Assembly (NCBI RefSeq): GCF_000225505.1
Contig: NZ_BACI01000038.1
Span: forward strand, 1 to 64,000
Direction of reading: 5' to 3'
DNA: 64,000 nucleotides
From: Gordonia alkanivorans NBRC 16433
GTDB lineage: Bacteria; Actinomycetota; Actinomycetes; Mycobacteriales; Mycobacteriaceae
The position numbers were made by a program, and so were the translations under genes. Shown here piece by piece: positions 17,069 to 25,033 of the stretch. Position 1 is the stretch's first letter. Every line of letters starts with the position of its first letter. The notes below the pieces were generated by a model. The model was not told where the DNA came from. It made no database searches and saw only the letters and a program-made list of their open reading frames with translations.

Positions 17069-17095
17069 TTAGCACTCGGAATGTGGGAGTGCCAA
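17069..17095 (+). promoter_or_regulatory. CIRCE operator (HrcA-binding site)
   Basis: TTAGCACTC-N9-GAGTGCCAA matches the consensus TTAGCACTC-N9-GAGTGCTAA at 17 of 18 positions. It overlaps the expected -35 region of a promoter with -10 TACACT at 17103-17108, 31 bp before the FmdB/Ruc GTG. It implies heat-shock/HrcA control of that gene. Confidence 0.9.
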
Positions 17096-17139
17096 AATCG
17101 GTTACACTTGTCAGCGTTTACTGACTTTCGGAGGTTCAG

Positions 17140-17466
17140 GTGCCCACCTACTCGTATGCCTGCACGGAGTGCGACAACAAGTTCGACATCGTCCAGTCGT
17201 TCTCCGACGATTCGTTGACCGAATGCCCGCAGTGCACAGGTCGCCTGCGCAAGCTGTTCAACTCGGTCGGCATCGTGTTCAAGGGGAGCGGCTTCTACCG
17301 CACCGACTCGCGGTCGGGTTCGTCCTCCTCGGACGCCGCGTCGTCCTCGTCGTCGGACAGTTCGTCGTCGAGCAGCTCCACGTCCGGCAGTTCCTCGACC
17401 TCGTCGGATTCGTCGAGCTCGAGCAGCGCCACCAAGAGCGACAGCAAGGCCGCCACGCCCGCCTGA
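17140..17466 (+). CDS. ruc: FmdB-family zinc-ribbon protein, Ruc-like redox chaperone
   Basis: 108 residues. The N-terminal zinc ribbon (MPTYSYACTECDNKFD ... LTECPQCTGRLRKLF) has four Cys in two CxxC pairs. The rest (about 55-108) is a Ser/Asp/Thr-rich disordered tail. The mycobacterial counterpart Rv0991c (Ruc) is described as a redox-regulated chaperone under HrcA control and cooperates with the DnaK system. The CIRCE element here and the neighbours (5-FTHF ligase, galU) support the same identity. GTG start with GGAGG 7 nt upstream. Confidence 0.85.
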   Translation: MPTYSYACTECDNKFDIVQSFSDDSLTECPQCTGRLRKLFNSVGIVFKGSGFYRTDSRSGSSSSDAASSSSSDSSSSSSSTSGSSSTSSDSSSSSSATKSDSKAATPA

Positions 17467-17550
17467 CACGCGGGGCGCACAACTTCAGACCAGAACCTGG
17501 GCAGGAGCTCACCCGTCACGCGACGGACGCACCGCCCGGGTTCTGTCGTC

Positions 17551-18147
17551 TCAGCCGAGTTCCTGGAACCCGCCGCCGGGGGTCAGCGCCCAGCCCACGG
17601 CCACATCGTGATCGCCGGCCGGCAGGGAGTCGACGAACTCCTCGTCGTAGACCACCGCGACGAGTTCTGCGGACAGCCCCACGAGCGTGCGGTCGTAGTA
17701 CCCGGCACCACGGCCGAGGCGGACGCCGGTCTTGTCGACGGACAGGGCGGGGATCAGGATCACCGACGCCGCGCGGATCGCGGCGACACCGAGGCGGTCG
17801 GTGGTGGGTTCGAGTAGGCCCCATCTCCCCGGCGACAACGATCCCGGACCGGTGTATCGCGCCCAGTCGAGCGGTGCGGGTTCGCCGGCGGGAACCACCG
17901 GGAGCAGCACCGTGACGCCGCGATCGAGCAGTGCGTCGAGCATCGCCGTCGATCCCGGCTCGTCGCCGACCGGCACATACGCGGCCACCGTGACGTCGTA
18001 CTCGAGCCGGAACGGGCAGGTGTGTATCCACTCGGCGAGGTCTGCCGCAGCCCGCTCGCGCGCGGCCTTCGGTATGGCCGACCGGCGTTTCGCGGCTTCC
18101 TCGCGCCGTTGGTCCTTCAGGGTTCGCACGACGCGTCCGTCCTTCAT
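17551..18147 (-). CDS. 5-formyltetrahydrofolate cyclo-ligase
   Basis: Folate-pool enzyme that converts 5-formyl-THF to 5,10-methenyl-THF using ATP. The family signatures are the basic N-terminal helix (KDQRREEAAKRR), VAAYVPVGDEP and the C-terminal GVRLGRGAGYYDRTL loop that binds ATP/phosphate, followed by DEEFVDSLP. With ATG 18147 the protein is 198 residues, the usual length. A GTG at 18216 would add 23 residues with no family match. It is divergent from galU. Confidence 0.88.
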   Translation of the reverse strand: MKDGRVVRTLKDQRREEAAKRRSAIPKAARERAAADLAEWIHTCPFRLEYDVTVAAYVPVGDEPGSTAMLDALLDRGVTVLLPVVPAGEPAPLDWARYTGPGSLSPGRWGLLEPTTDRLGVAAIRAASVILIPALSVDKTGVRLGRGAGYYDRTLVGLSAELVAVVYDEEFVDSLPAGDHDVAVGWALTPGGGFQELG

Positions 18148-18250
18148 CCCGTGGTGGCTCGCCGACGACCGAACTGTATCCGACCACGGTCTCGATCCGG
18201 GTGAGGTCCGGGTCACTGCCGTCCGTCCGGCCGGCCGGGGACACCTGTCC

Positions 18251-18256
18251 TAGGGT
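18251..18256 (+). promoter_or_regulatory. -10 box for a leaderless galU transcript
   Basis: TAGGGT followed by exactly 6 nt and the ATG of galU. There is no Shine-Dalgarno site. This geometry puts the transcription start on the start codon, as in mycobacterial leaderless genes. Confidence 0.45.
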
Positions 18257-18262
18257 GGATTC

Positions 18263-19204
18263 ATGACTGCGTCCAAAGAAGGCTTCAGTGAGTACGAGGC
18301 GGTACCCAACACTCCGCCGATCCCCCGTACCGCGGTGGTCCCGGCTGCCGGGCTGGGGACGCGGTTCCTCCCCGCCACCAAGACGGTGCCCAAGGAGTTG
18401 CTGCCGGTGGTCGACACCCCGGGCATCGAGCTGGTCGCCGAGGAGGCCAAGTCCGCCGGCGCCGAACGGCTCCTGATCATCACCTCCCCGGGCAAGGACG
18501 GGGTGGTCGCCCACTTCGTCAAGGACCTCGTGCTGGAGAGCACCCTCGCCAAGCGCGGCAAGGAGGCCATGCTCGCCAAGGTCCGCAAGGCCCCGAACCT
18601 CCTCGAGGTCGCCTCGGTGATCCAGGAGAAGCCTCTGGGTCTCGGTCATGCGGTCGGTTGCGTCGAGAACCTCCTCGACGACGACGAGGACGCCATCGCG
18701 GTCCTGTTGCCGGACGACCTCGTCCTGCCCGGTGGAGTGCTGGAGGTCATGGCACGTACCCGTCAGCGCCGGGGCGGTTCGGTACTGTGCGCGATCGAGG
18801 TTCCCGAGGACCGCATCAGCGCATACGGCGTCTTCGACGTCGAGCCGCTGCCGGATGCGAACAATCCCAATGTGATGAAGCTCAAGGGCATGGTCGAGAA
18901 GCCCGAGCCGCAGGACGCACCGTCGAACCTCGCGGCCGCTGGACGCTACATCCTCGACCGCAAGATCTTCGACGCGCTGCGCCGGATCAAGCCGGGTGCC
19001 GGTGGTGAACTCCAGCTCACCGACGCGATCGCGCTGCTCATCGAAGAGGGCGAACCGGTGCACGTCGTCGTGCACCGCGGCACCCGCCACGACCTGGGCA
19101 ACCCGGGTGGCTACCTCAAGGCCGCGGTCGACTTCGCGCTCGACCGTGACGATTACGGGCCTGATCTGCGTGAGTGGCTCGAGAAGAGGCTCGCCGACAG
19201 CTGA
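18263..19204 (+). CDS. galU: UTP-glucose-1-phosphate uridylyltransferase
   Basis: Makes UDP-glucose for cell-wall polysaccharide, trehalose and glycogen-type metabolism. 313 residues with the nucleotidyltransferase signature VVPAAGLGTRFLPATKTVPK, VPKELLPVVDTP, GLGHAVGC, LLPDDLVL and LTDAIALL, typical of bacterial GalU. It is followed by glp, matching the conserved galU-glp-rimJ-glpR order. The start has no Shine-Dalgarno site but a -10-like box 6 nt upstream. Confidence 0.95.
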   Translation: MTASKEGFSEYEAVPNTPPIPRTAVVPAAGLGTRFLPATKTVPKELLPVVDTPGIELVAEEAKSAGAERLLIITSPGKDGVVAHFVKDLVLESTLAKRGKEAMLAKVRKAPNLLEVASVIQEKPLGLGHAVGCVENLLDDDEDAIAVLLPDDLVLPGGVLEVMARTRQRRGGSVLCAIEVPEDRISAYGVFDVEPLPDANNPNVMKLKGMVEKPEPQDAPSNLAAAGRYILDRKIFDALRRIKPGAGGELQLTDAIALLIEEGEPVHVVVHRGTRHDLGNPGGYLKAAVDFALDRDDYGPDLREWLEKRLADS

Positions 19205-19214
19205 TCGCCCGGGC

Positions 19215-19247
19215 TCCCGCGCGCCTCGGCCGTTCCGGCGCGCGGGA
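19215..19247 (+). terminator. GC-rich hairpin after galU
   Basis: Perfect 11-bp arms TCCCGCGCGCC / GGCGCGCGGGA with an 11-nt loop, 11 bp past the galU stop. It has no T-run, so it is an intrinsic-type structure of the kind common in high-GC actinobacteria. Confidence 0.6.
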
Positions 19248-19297
19248 CCGATACCGTTCGTCTGTGTTGTATCGAGCAGTGCGGGAAGTGCGGTGAG

Positions 19298-20602
19298 ATG
19301 CGGTCGGTCGAAGATCATCTGACGCTCGTGACCGCCGCCGCGGTGGCGCCGCGGCCGGTGCGTGTCGCGATCTCCGAGGCGCAGGGTCTGATGTGCGCGG
19401 AGGAAGTGGTCACCGAACATCCGATGCCGGGTTTCGACCAGGCGGCCATCGACGGTTACGCGGTGCGTGCGGTCGACGTGGCCCTGGCCGGTGTTCTGGC
19501 GCCCGAGGATCTCGAGGATTTCGATCCGAACGGTGCCGAACTCGTCGACCTCGAGACGGGCGAGCCCATGATCGTGTCGCTGCCGGTGGTCGGGGAGGTG
19601 GGCCCGGGGTCGCGGACCCCGACCCGACTGCAACCGCGCCAGGCCGTCCGCGTCGAGACCGGTGCGCCGATGCCGACGCTCGCCGACGCGGTCGTGCCGT
19701 TGCGCTGGACCGACGGCGGCGATCAGAAGGTCAAGATCGGTCACGGCGTCGAGAGCGGCAACTACGTGCGCCGGGTCGGCGACGACGTGCAGCCCGGTGA
19801 TGTCGCGGTCCGCGCCGGCGCGATCATCGGTCCCGCCCAGGTGGGTCTGCTCGCCGCCGTCGGACAGTCGCGCGTGATGGTGCATCCCCGACCGCGTCTG
19901 TCGGTGATCTCGGTCGGCAGCGAACTCGTCGACATCGACCGCACTCCCGGACCGGGACAGATCTACGACGTCAACAGCTATGCCCTCGCGGCCGCCGCGC
20001 GCGACGCCGGCGCCGACGTCAACCGGGTCGGCATCGCCGAACGCGACGCCTCCCGGATGCGTGAGGTGGTCGAGGCGCAGCTCATCCGGTCCGAGATCGT
20101 GGTGATCTGCGGCGCGGTCGGCGGCAGTGCGTCGAAGGCCATCGCCGACGCCCTCGCCGACCTCGGTGAACTCGAGATCGTCCGCGTGGCCATGCACCCC
20201 GGATCGGTACAGGGTTTCGGCCGGCTCGGTCGCGACGAGGTGCCGACCTTCCTGCTGCCTGCGAACCCCGTGAGCGCGCTGGTCACCTTCGAGGTGATGG
20301 TGCGCCCGCTGATCCGCATCGCACTCGGCAAGCGGCAGCCGATGCGTCGGATCATCAAGGCCCGCACCATCGGGCCGATCGCCTCGGTGCGCGGTCGCAA
20401 GGGATACCTCCGCGGACAGCTCATGCGCGACGAACGGACCGGGGACTACCTCGTCCAGGTGCTCGGCGCGTCGCCGACCGGCTCGTCGCACCTGCTGGCC
20501 GAACTCGCCGAGGCGAACTGTCTCATCATGGTCGACCCCGAGGTCGAGGAGATGAGCACCGGCGACGAGGTCGAGGTCGCGTTCCTCGCCCAGCGCGGCT
20601 GA
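19298..20602 (+). CDS. glp: MoeA/gephyrin-like protein Glp
   Basis: 434 residues with MoeA domain order: N-terminal domains with GFDQAAIDGYAVRAVDV, then the MoaB-like domain (VISVGSELVDIDR, YDVNSYALAAAARDAGA), and a C-terminal beta domain. The key molybdate/MPT motifs of catalytic MoeA are altered. TSGG(V)S is replaced by CGAVGGSAS (about residues 269-277) and KPGKP by HPGSVQGFG (about 299-307). In Corynebacterium the equivalent protein Glp is a gephyrin-like partner of FtsZ and of the membrane protein GlpR in cell division. The glpR gene lies two genes downstream here, so a divisome role is favoured over cofactor synthesis. Residual MoeA activity cannot be excluded. Confidence 0.85.
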   Translation: MRSVEDHLTLVTAAAVAPRPVRVAISEAQGLMCAEEVVTEHPMPGFDQAAIDGYAVRAVDVALAGVLAPEDLEDFDPNGAELVDLETGEPMIVSLPVVGEVGPGSRTPTRLQPRQAVRVETGAPMPTLADAVVPLRWTDGGDQKVKIGHGVESGNYVRRVGDDVQPGDVAVRAGAIIGPAQVGLLAAVGQSRVMVHPRPRLSVISVGSELVDIDRTPGPGQIYDVNSYALAAAARDAGADVNRVGIAERDASRMREVVEAQLIRSEIVVICGAVGGSASKAIADALADLGELEIVRVAMHPGSVQGFGRLGRDEVPTFLLPANPVSALVTFEVMVRPLIRIALGKRQPMRRIIKARTIGPIASVRGRKGYLRGQLMRDERTGDYLVQVLGASPTGSSHLLAELAEANCLIMVDPEVEEMSTGDEVEVAFLAQRG

Positions 20603-20640
20603 CCGCATCCGGGGCGTGATTGCGCTTAAACTGACTCATC

Positions 20641-21297
20641 GTGTTCAGGTGGTTGAGCGGCAGTGCGGGCAGCCCGGGTTGGCCGGCGACCCTCGGACCG
20701 CTGCGCACCAAGGCCGGGACGGTCACGTTGCGCCCGGTGAAGGTCCGCGACGGCAAGAACTGGAGCGAACTGCGCATCCGTAACCAGAACTCGCTGTTGC
20801 CCTGGGAACCCACCGGCGTCGGGAGCTGGGCGGACCGCCATCAGCCCGCGTCGTGGCCGCCCCTGTTCGCGGTGCTGAAGTCGGAGGCCAAGCGCGGCGC
20901 CATCCTGCCGTTCGTGATCGAGCTCGACGATCAGTACGTGGGGCAGCTGACGGTCGGCAACATCCAGCGCGGAGCCGTCCGCAGTGCGTGGATCGGTTAC
21001 TGGGTCGACAACGCGCACGCCGGCCAGGGCATCGCGACGGCGGCCGTCGCACTCGGCGTGGACCACTGCTTCGGTCCGGTCGGGCTGCACCGGCTCGACG
21101 CGACGGTGCAGCCGGCCAACGAGGCGTCCCAAAAGGTGTTGAAGAACATCGGTTTTCGACAGGAAGGCCTGTTGGTCCGGTATATGGACGTCAACAAGCG
21201 CTGGCGCGACCACATGTTGTTCGCGTTGACGGCCGAGGAGGTCGTCGGGTCCGCGGCCGAGGCGCTGGTCCGTTCGGGTCGGGCGTCCTTTTCATAA
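20641..21297 (+). CDS. RimJ/RimL-type GNAT acetyltransferase
   Basis: 218-residue GNAT of the ribosomal-protein N-alpha-acetyltransferase type. It has the opening VTLRPVKVRDGKNWSELR, IGYWVDNAHAGQGIATAAV (acetyl-CoA loop), and LHRLDATVQPANEASQKVL plus NIGFRQEGLL, all hallmarks of RimJ-like proteins. The GTG start lies 8 nt after TAAACT, so it could be near-leaderless. It lies in the conserved glp-rimJ-glpR cluster. Whether the substrate is S5 or another N-terminus is unknown. Confidence 0.85.
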   Translation: MFRWLSGSAGSPGWPATLGPLRTKAGTVTLRPVKVRDGKNWSELRIRNQNSLLPWEPTGVGSWADRHQPASWPPLFAVLKSEAKRGAILPFVIELDDQYVGQLTVGNIQRGAVRSAWIGYWVDNAHAGQGIATAAVALGVDHCFGPVGLHRLDATVQPANEASQKVLKNIGFRQEGLLVRYMDVNKRWRDHMLFALTAEEVVGSAAEALVRSGRASFS

Positions 21298-21310
21298 CTA
21301 AGCTCGCGGC

Positions 21311-21958
21311 ATGACTGATCTCGAAATCGTGGTTCGCGGTAACGCACGCGGTCGGTACGCCCCGGAACGCGGCGTGCTCGACATCGCCGTCCATCTCGAA
21401 GGTCCCGTGAAGACCGCGGTGTACGAGGCGGCGGTGGCGCTGCACTCCCGGATCACCGGCGCCCTCGGCGAACTCGAATCGGCCGGTGCGGTGAACCGGT
21501 GGACCGCCGAATCGGTACGGGTGTACTCGTACCGGCCCTACTCGCAGGACGGCGAGCCGCGGGACCCGATGTACAACACCCGCATTCGTCTCGACGCCGA
21601 GTTCGTGGACTTCGAGAAGCTCTCGGAGTTCATCGACACCTGGTCCGGCGAGGAGGGGGTGACGGTCGACGACGTCCGGTGGGACGTCCACGAGGCCAGC
21701 CGTCGCGCCCACGAACGCGAGCTGCGTCGGGAAGCGGTCGAGGACGCAATCGCCAAGGCGCAGGCCTACTCCGACGCCGTCGGCCGGGGACCGGTGACCC
21801 CGACCCTGCTGTCCGACCCGGACATGATCGACCACGTCCCGTCACCACGCGGGCGGATGATGAGTGCCGCAGTTCCGGGTTCGGCGCCGAGTCTGGAATT
21901 GCGGGCCGACGACATCGAGATCGACGTCGCGGTCGACGCGCGGTTCCGCGCCGAGTGA
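21311..21958 (+). CDS. SIMPL (DUF541) domain protein
   Basis: 215 residues with the SIMPL pattern: IVVRGNARGRYAPERG at the N-terminus, long helix with AVYEAAVALHSRITGALGEL, central YNTRIRLDAEF, and AIAKAQAYSDAVGR. There is no signal peptide, unlike many periplasmic SIMPL proteins, so it is probably cytosolic. The biochemical role of the family is unknown. TAAGCT sits exactly 6 nt before the ATG, indicating leaderless transcription. Confidence 0.75.
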   Translation: MTDLEIVVRGNARGRYAPERGVLDIAVHLEGPVKTAVYEAAVALHSRITGALGELESAGAVNRWTAESVRVYSYRPYSQDGEPRDPMYNTRIRLDAEFVDFEKLSEFIDTWSGEEGVTVDDVRWDVHEASRRAHERELRREAVEDAIAKAQAYSDAVGRGPVTPTLLSDPDMIDHVPSPRGRMMSAAVPGSAPSLELRADDIEIDVAVDARFRAE

Positions 21959-22084
21959 CTGAGAGCGGCATGTGAATTCGCATCGACCTGGTCGCGCTAC
22001 GGCGCGTCGGCGCGGAACTGGGACTTTCGGGCCCTAGATTGTGGAGTGGCCTCGTGTGACCAGAGTGAATGAAGGGAGAGTCGC

Positions 22085-23281
22085 ATGCCCAACTCCGTAC
22101 TGTGGGTTTGTCTCGTCGCGGTCTGGCTCTTCGTGCTGGTCCCGATGGTGATCAAGGGTCGTCCCCAGATCCTCAAATCGACCGAGGCCGCGAAGAAGAC
22201 GCGACTGCTCCACCGCGGTGGTTCGCGCGCCACGGCACCGTCGACCGCGCGACGCCGCTCGTCGGCTCGCCACCCGCACGACCCGTCCTGGAAGTCCTCT
22301 CGCACCGCGACCGCGACCGCCGTCGTCGACGAGGTCGAGGACGACACCGAGACCGAAACCGAGGACGCCGACGTCACCACCAAGGTTCAGCGCGTCGCGG
22401 ACGTCGAGGCGGAGAAGCCGACGGTCGAGGCCACGGACGATACCGAGGACGTCGCTGATGACGAGGCCGACGATGTCACCGACGATGTCGAGGACGACGA
22501 AACCGCCGAAGCCGACGACGATCTGACCGACGAGGCTGAGGATCTCGAGGTCGAGGACTCCGAAGAAGCTGAGTACGAGGACGATTCGGAGGTCGCCGAG
22601 TACGACGACGGTGCCGAGTACGAAGACGCCGAGCACGAAGACGCCGAGTACGAGGACGCCGAGTACGAGGACTCGGAGACCGACGAGTACGAGGACGCGA
22701 CCGACGATCTCGACGAAGACGAATACGACGACTACGCCCGCGCGTCCCGGCACACCGAGGCCGAGCCGGAAGCGGTCGTCGACGAGGTGGAAGACGATCG
22801 TCCGGCTGCGCGCAAGCCGCAGCCCGAGCGGGGTCGACGCAACGTCTACTCCTCGGAGAAGGAACGCGAACTGAAGTACCGCGAGCGCCAGCGGGTCACG
22901 CTGGGTCTGTTCGCACTCCTGATCCTGGCGCTGGTGTCCGGCTTCCTGATCGGGACCACCGGTTGGGTCGCGACGGGTCTCGTCGGCCTGATGCTGGTCG
23001 GCTACCTCGCGTATCTGCGTCGGGCCGTGAAGGTGGAGCAACAGATCCGGGCTCAGCGACTCGCCCGTGCCAAGCGTGCGCAGCGCGCCGAAGAGGAGCG
23101 TCGTCGACGCGCCGCCGCGGTGCCCGAGTTCGCCGCCGCACCGCCGCCTCCGCGCCTCCGACGCCCCGGTGGCGCAGTGGTTCTCGAGATCGACGACGAG
23201 GACCCCGTGTTCGAACACCTGCCGCCGTTCCAGCGTCGTCGCATGGACCGCGAGGATCTGGAGTTCCGCCGGGTCGGCTGA
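22085..23281 (+). CDS. glpR: Divisome membrane protein GlpR/SepX
   Basis: 398 residues. TM1 sits at the extreme N-terminus (SVLWVCLVAVWLFVLVPMV). A basic stretch (about 25-75) and a very acidic disordered region (about 80-230) follow. The acidic region has DAEYED-type repeats at bases 22617-22680. A TM pair lies at about 272-318 (LGLFALLILALVSGFLIG, GLVGLMLVGYLAYL), followed by an Arg/Ala coiled helix and a conserved tail (VLEIDDEDPVFEHLPPFQRR). This matches actinobacterial SepX/GlpR, which recruits Glp to the septum. It has a good ribosome-binding site (AAGGGAGAG). Its placement with glp supports the call. Confidence 0.85.
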   Translation: MPNSVLWVCLVAVWLFVLVPMVIKGRPQILKSTEAAKKTRLLHRGGSRATAPSTARRRSSARHPHDPSWKSSRTATATAVVDEVEDDTETETEDADVTTKVQRVADVEAEKPTVEATDDTEDVADDEADDVTDDVEDDETAEADDDLTDEAEDLEVEDSEEAEYEDDSEVAEYDDGAEYEDAEHEDAEYEDAEYEDSETDEYEDATDDLDEDEYDDYARASRHTEAEPEAVVDEVEDDRPAARKPQPERGRRNVYSSEKERELKYRERQRVTLGLFALLILALVSGFLIGTTGWVATGLVGLMLVGYLAYLRRAVKVEQQIRAQRLARAKRAQRAEEERRRRAAAVPEFAAAPPPPRLRRPGGAVVLEIDDEDPVFEHLPPFQRRRMDREDLEFRRVG

Positions 23282-23313
23282 CCTGCAGAAGACCCGAACA
23301 GCAGCAAACTCGA

Positions 23314-23350
23314 TCAGCAGTAGGTTTCGCTCAGCGAAACCTACTGCTGA
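23314..23350. terminator. Bidirectional hairpin between glpR and convergent gene
   Basis: Near-perfect palindrome: 18-bp arms starting TCAGCAGTAGGTTTCGCT around a single C. It lies between the two convergent stop codons. Confidence 0.8.
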
Positions 23351-23356
23351 CTCGTT

Positions 23357-24106
23357 TCAGCGACCTTTGGTCAGCGACGCTTTCCCGTGCGAATCCAGCC
23401 ACGCCTGACCGCGTTTGGCGGCCGTGGAGAGGGCGAACCGTTCACCGAGATAGGTCGCCGGCGCGCCGACCACCGGGATGTACCCGAGCATGCGGAACAG
23501 GATCATCGGCTGGGGGCGCTTCTCGAACTCCTCGTCGACGGCCCGCAGCAGCTCCGCGGCGTCCCAGATCCCGCGGAACAGCGACTTCTTGCGTTCCTCG
23601 GGTTCGGTGGGCAGGGGAGCACCGGACTCCGAGGACAGATCGGGTGTCGAGATGTCCCGCCCGCACAGCACGGACGCGAGCAGCGCGACCTGACGGCCGC
23701 GGTCGGTCACCTCGTACTCGCGGGCGATCGCGACGAGCACCATCGCCTGGTTGGCGAACCCCAGGTAGGGCGTGATCGGGAGGCGCTTCGCCCAGATGCC
23801 GAAGACGCCGGGGAAGGCGACCGCACCGGTGTTGAGCGTCCCGATGCGGGTCACCCACCAGCTGGCGCGCTTCTGCATCGACCGCTCGCTCCAACCCTTG
23901 GTGCCGGGCCAGTCGGCGACGTCGAGGAGCTTCGCCGCCGCGTGTTGAGCCTGCTCGATGCGGGAATCGGGGTGGTCGTGGTCGTGGAACGTGTGGCCCT
24001 TGAGGCCGAGCGGGTCGCGTTCGGCGAGCACGTCGAGAACGGGGTTGATCACCCCCACGACGTTGCTGAGAACACCGGTCAACTGCTGATCAGACATCCG
24101 AGGCAC
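23357..24106 (-). CDS. Conserved hypothetical protein (249 aa)
   Basis: I do not recognise the family. The N-terminus (MPRMSDQQLTGVLSNVVGVI; start may be ATG 24097) is followed by HDHDHPD, helical segments rich in Trp/Arg (WSERSMQKRASWWVTR) and moderately hydrophobic stretches (YLGFANQAMVLVAIA; MLGYIPVVGAPATYLGERF). It looks like a soluble or peripherally membrane-associated helical protein. It is convergent with glpR and its start lies 90 bp from the tRNA-Ala gene on the other strand. Confidence 0.6.
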   Translation of the reverse strand: MPRMSDQQLTGVLSNVVGVINPVLDVLAERDPLGLKGHTFHDHDHPDSRIEQAQHAAAKLLDVADWPGTKGWSERSMQKRASWWVTRIGTLNTGAVAFPGVFGIWAKRLPITPYLGFANQAMVLVAIAREYEVTDRGRQVALLASVLCGRDISTPDLSSESGAPLPTEPEERKKSLFRGIWDAAELLRAVDEEFEKRPQPMILFRMLGYIPVVGAPATYLGERFALSTAAKRGQAWLDSHGKASLTKGR

Positions 24107-24196
24107 CGGCCCAGCCTAGCCATGAGTCCAGGCGTTTGGGATCCACCGCGGTGGGGCTGCTAAAGTGGCTCCCGGTTGGTCGCACGACGACCCTCC

Positions 24197-24272
24197 GGGG
24201 CTATGGCGCAGTTGGTAGCGCGACTCGTTCGCATCGAGTAGGTCAGGGGTTCGATTCCCCTTAGCTCCACCA
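24197..24272 (+). tRNA. tRNA-Ala (anticodon CGC)
   Basis: Full cloverleaf. Acceptor GGGGCTA pairs with TAGCTCC (one G-T), D-arm GCGC-AGTTGGTA-GCGC, anticodon stem ACTCG/CGAGT around the loop TTCGCAT, T-arm AGGGG-TTCGATT-CCCCT, discriminator A and an encoded CCA. Anticodon CGC reads GCG alanine codons, which are abundant in this high-GC genome. Confidence 0.95.
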
Positions 24273-24278
24273 CAGATC

Positions 24279-24310
24279 GAGGACTGCGGCGGCAGGCCGG
24301 GCCAGTCCTC
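24279..24310 (+). terminator. Hairpin downstream of tRNA-Ala
   Basis: 8-bp arms GAGGACTG / CAGTCCTC, 6 nt after the tRNA CCA; likely the end of the tRNA transcript. Confidence 0.5.
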
Positions 24311-24479
24311 GTGGCGCCGCCGGGGTAGTGTTGAGTCATCCGGATCGAACACCCGACAGACTGCTGTCGGCGTCTCCGGTGTCAGACAGTAGACAGCGCA
24401 CTCTCCGTCTGGTGACCACGTCAGGTGGAAATGTGACCTCCGAGCCCCGCACCATCGCCACCGTCGAGACGGTCCGTCG

Positions 24480-24911
24480 ATGAGCGCCCCGCCGCTCCTG
24501 GGGCCGCCCCGCGTGCGGTTCGGCATCGACCCGTCCGCTGCGGTCGGTGGGGCCTGGTATCCGTATACCGTCCAGCTCGCCGACGAGTTGCCCGGCGTCC
24601 TCGCCGCAGCACGCGCCCAGATCGGCGATGTCACCGGCATCGACGTCAACTGGCAGAGCTTTCGCCGCATCCCCGGACTGGACTCGCCGGATTCACCCAT
24701 GACACCGCCGCTGATGACACTGACGGCCGGCGGGATCGTCGTGACGCTTCTCGTCATCCCGCCGCGAACCGCGTCGTCGCTGGCTGCGATCCTGCTTCGC
24801 CAGGCGAGCAACACCGTGGCACCGGACAGTCAGCTGCATTCGCTGGAATTCCGCCGCGCAGAACGGATTCTGGAGCTGGCCGCGCGGTCGTTGTCTTCTC
24901 CCGCCGGGTGA
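24480..24911 (+). CDS. DUF5994-type protein
   Basis: 143 residues resembling the actinobacterial DUF5994 family: GGAWYPYTVQLADELPGVLA, a middle strand with GIDVNWQSFRRIPG, then MTLTAGGIVVTLLVIPP and SLAAILLRQASNTVAPDSQ. Members are small cytosolic proteins of unknown function, often in multiple copies in mycobacterial-type genomes. The ATG has no obvious ribosome-binding site. Confidence 0.65.
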   Translation: MSAPPLLGPPRVRFGIDPSAAVGGAWYPYTVQLADELPGVLAAARAQIGDVTGIDVNWQSFRRIPGLDSPDSPMTPPLMTLTAGGIVVTLLVIPPRTASSLAAILLRQASNTVAPDSQLHSLEFRRAERILELAARSLSSPAG

Positions 24912-25033
24912 TCGCGAGGCCTCGGCCAGGCCATTCGCGGCATCCGCGACCTCCGGCACCGGGAGGAGAGCCGACCTGACCGGTCTGCGTCAAACGCACC
25001 ACCTGGTGCGAATCGGTTTGTTAGCTTCCAGCC

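Noticed and set aside
19298..20602. Catalytic MoeA assignment
   Set aside because: Molybdate-insertion motifs are replaced and the locus is that of glp-glpR.
17516..20608. 1030-codon minus-strand frame across galU and glp
   Set aside because: Antisense shadow of three well-identified genes; its Asp/Arg/His-rich composition is typical of reverse frames in this GC range.
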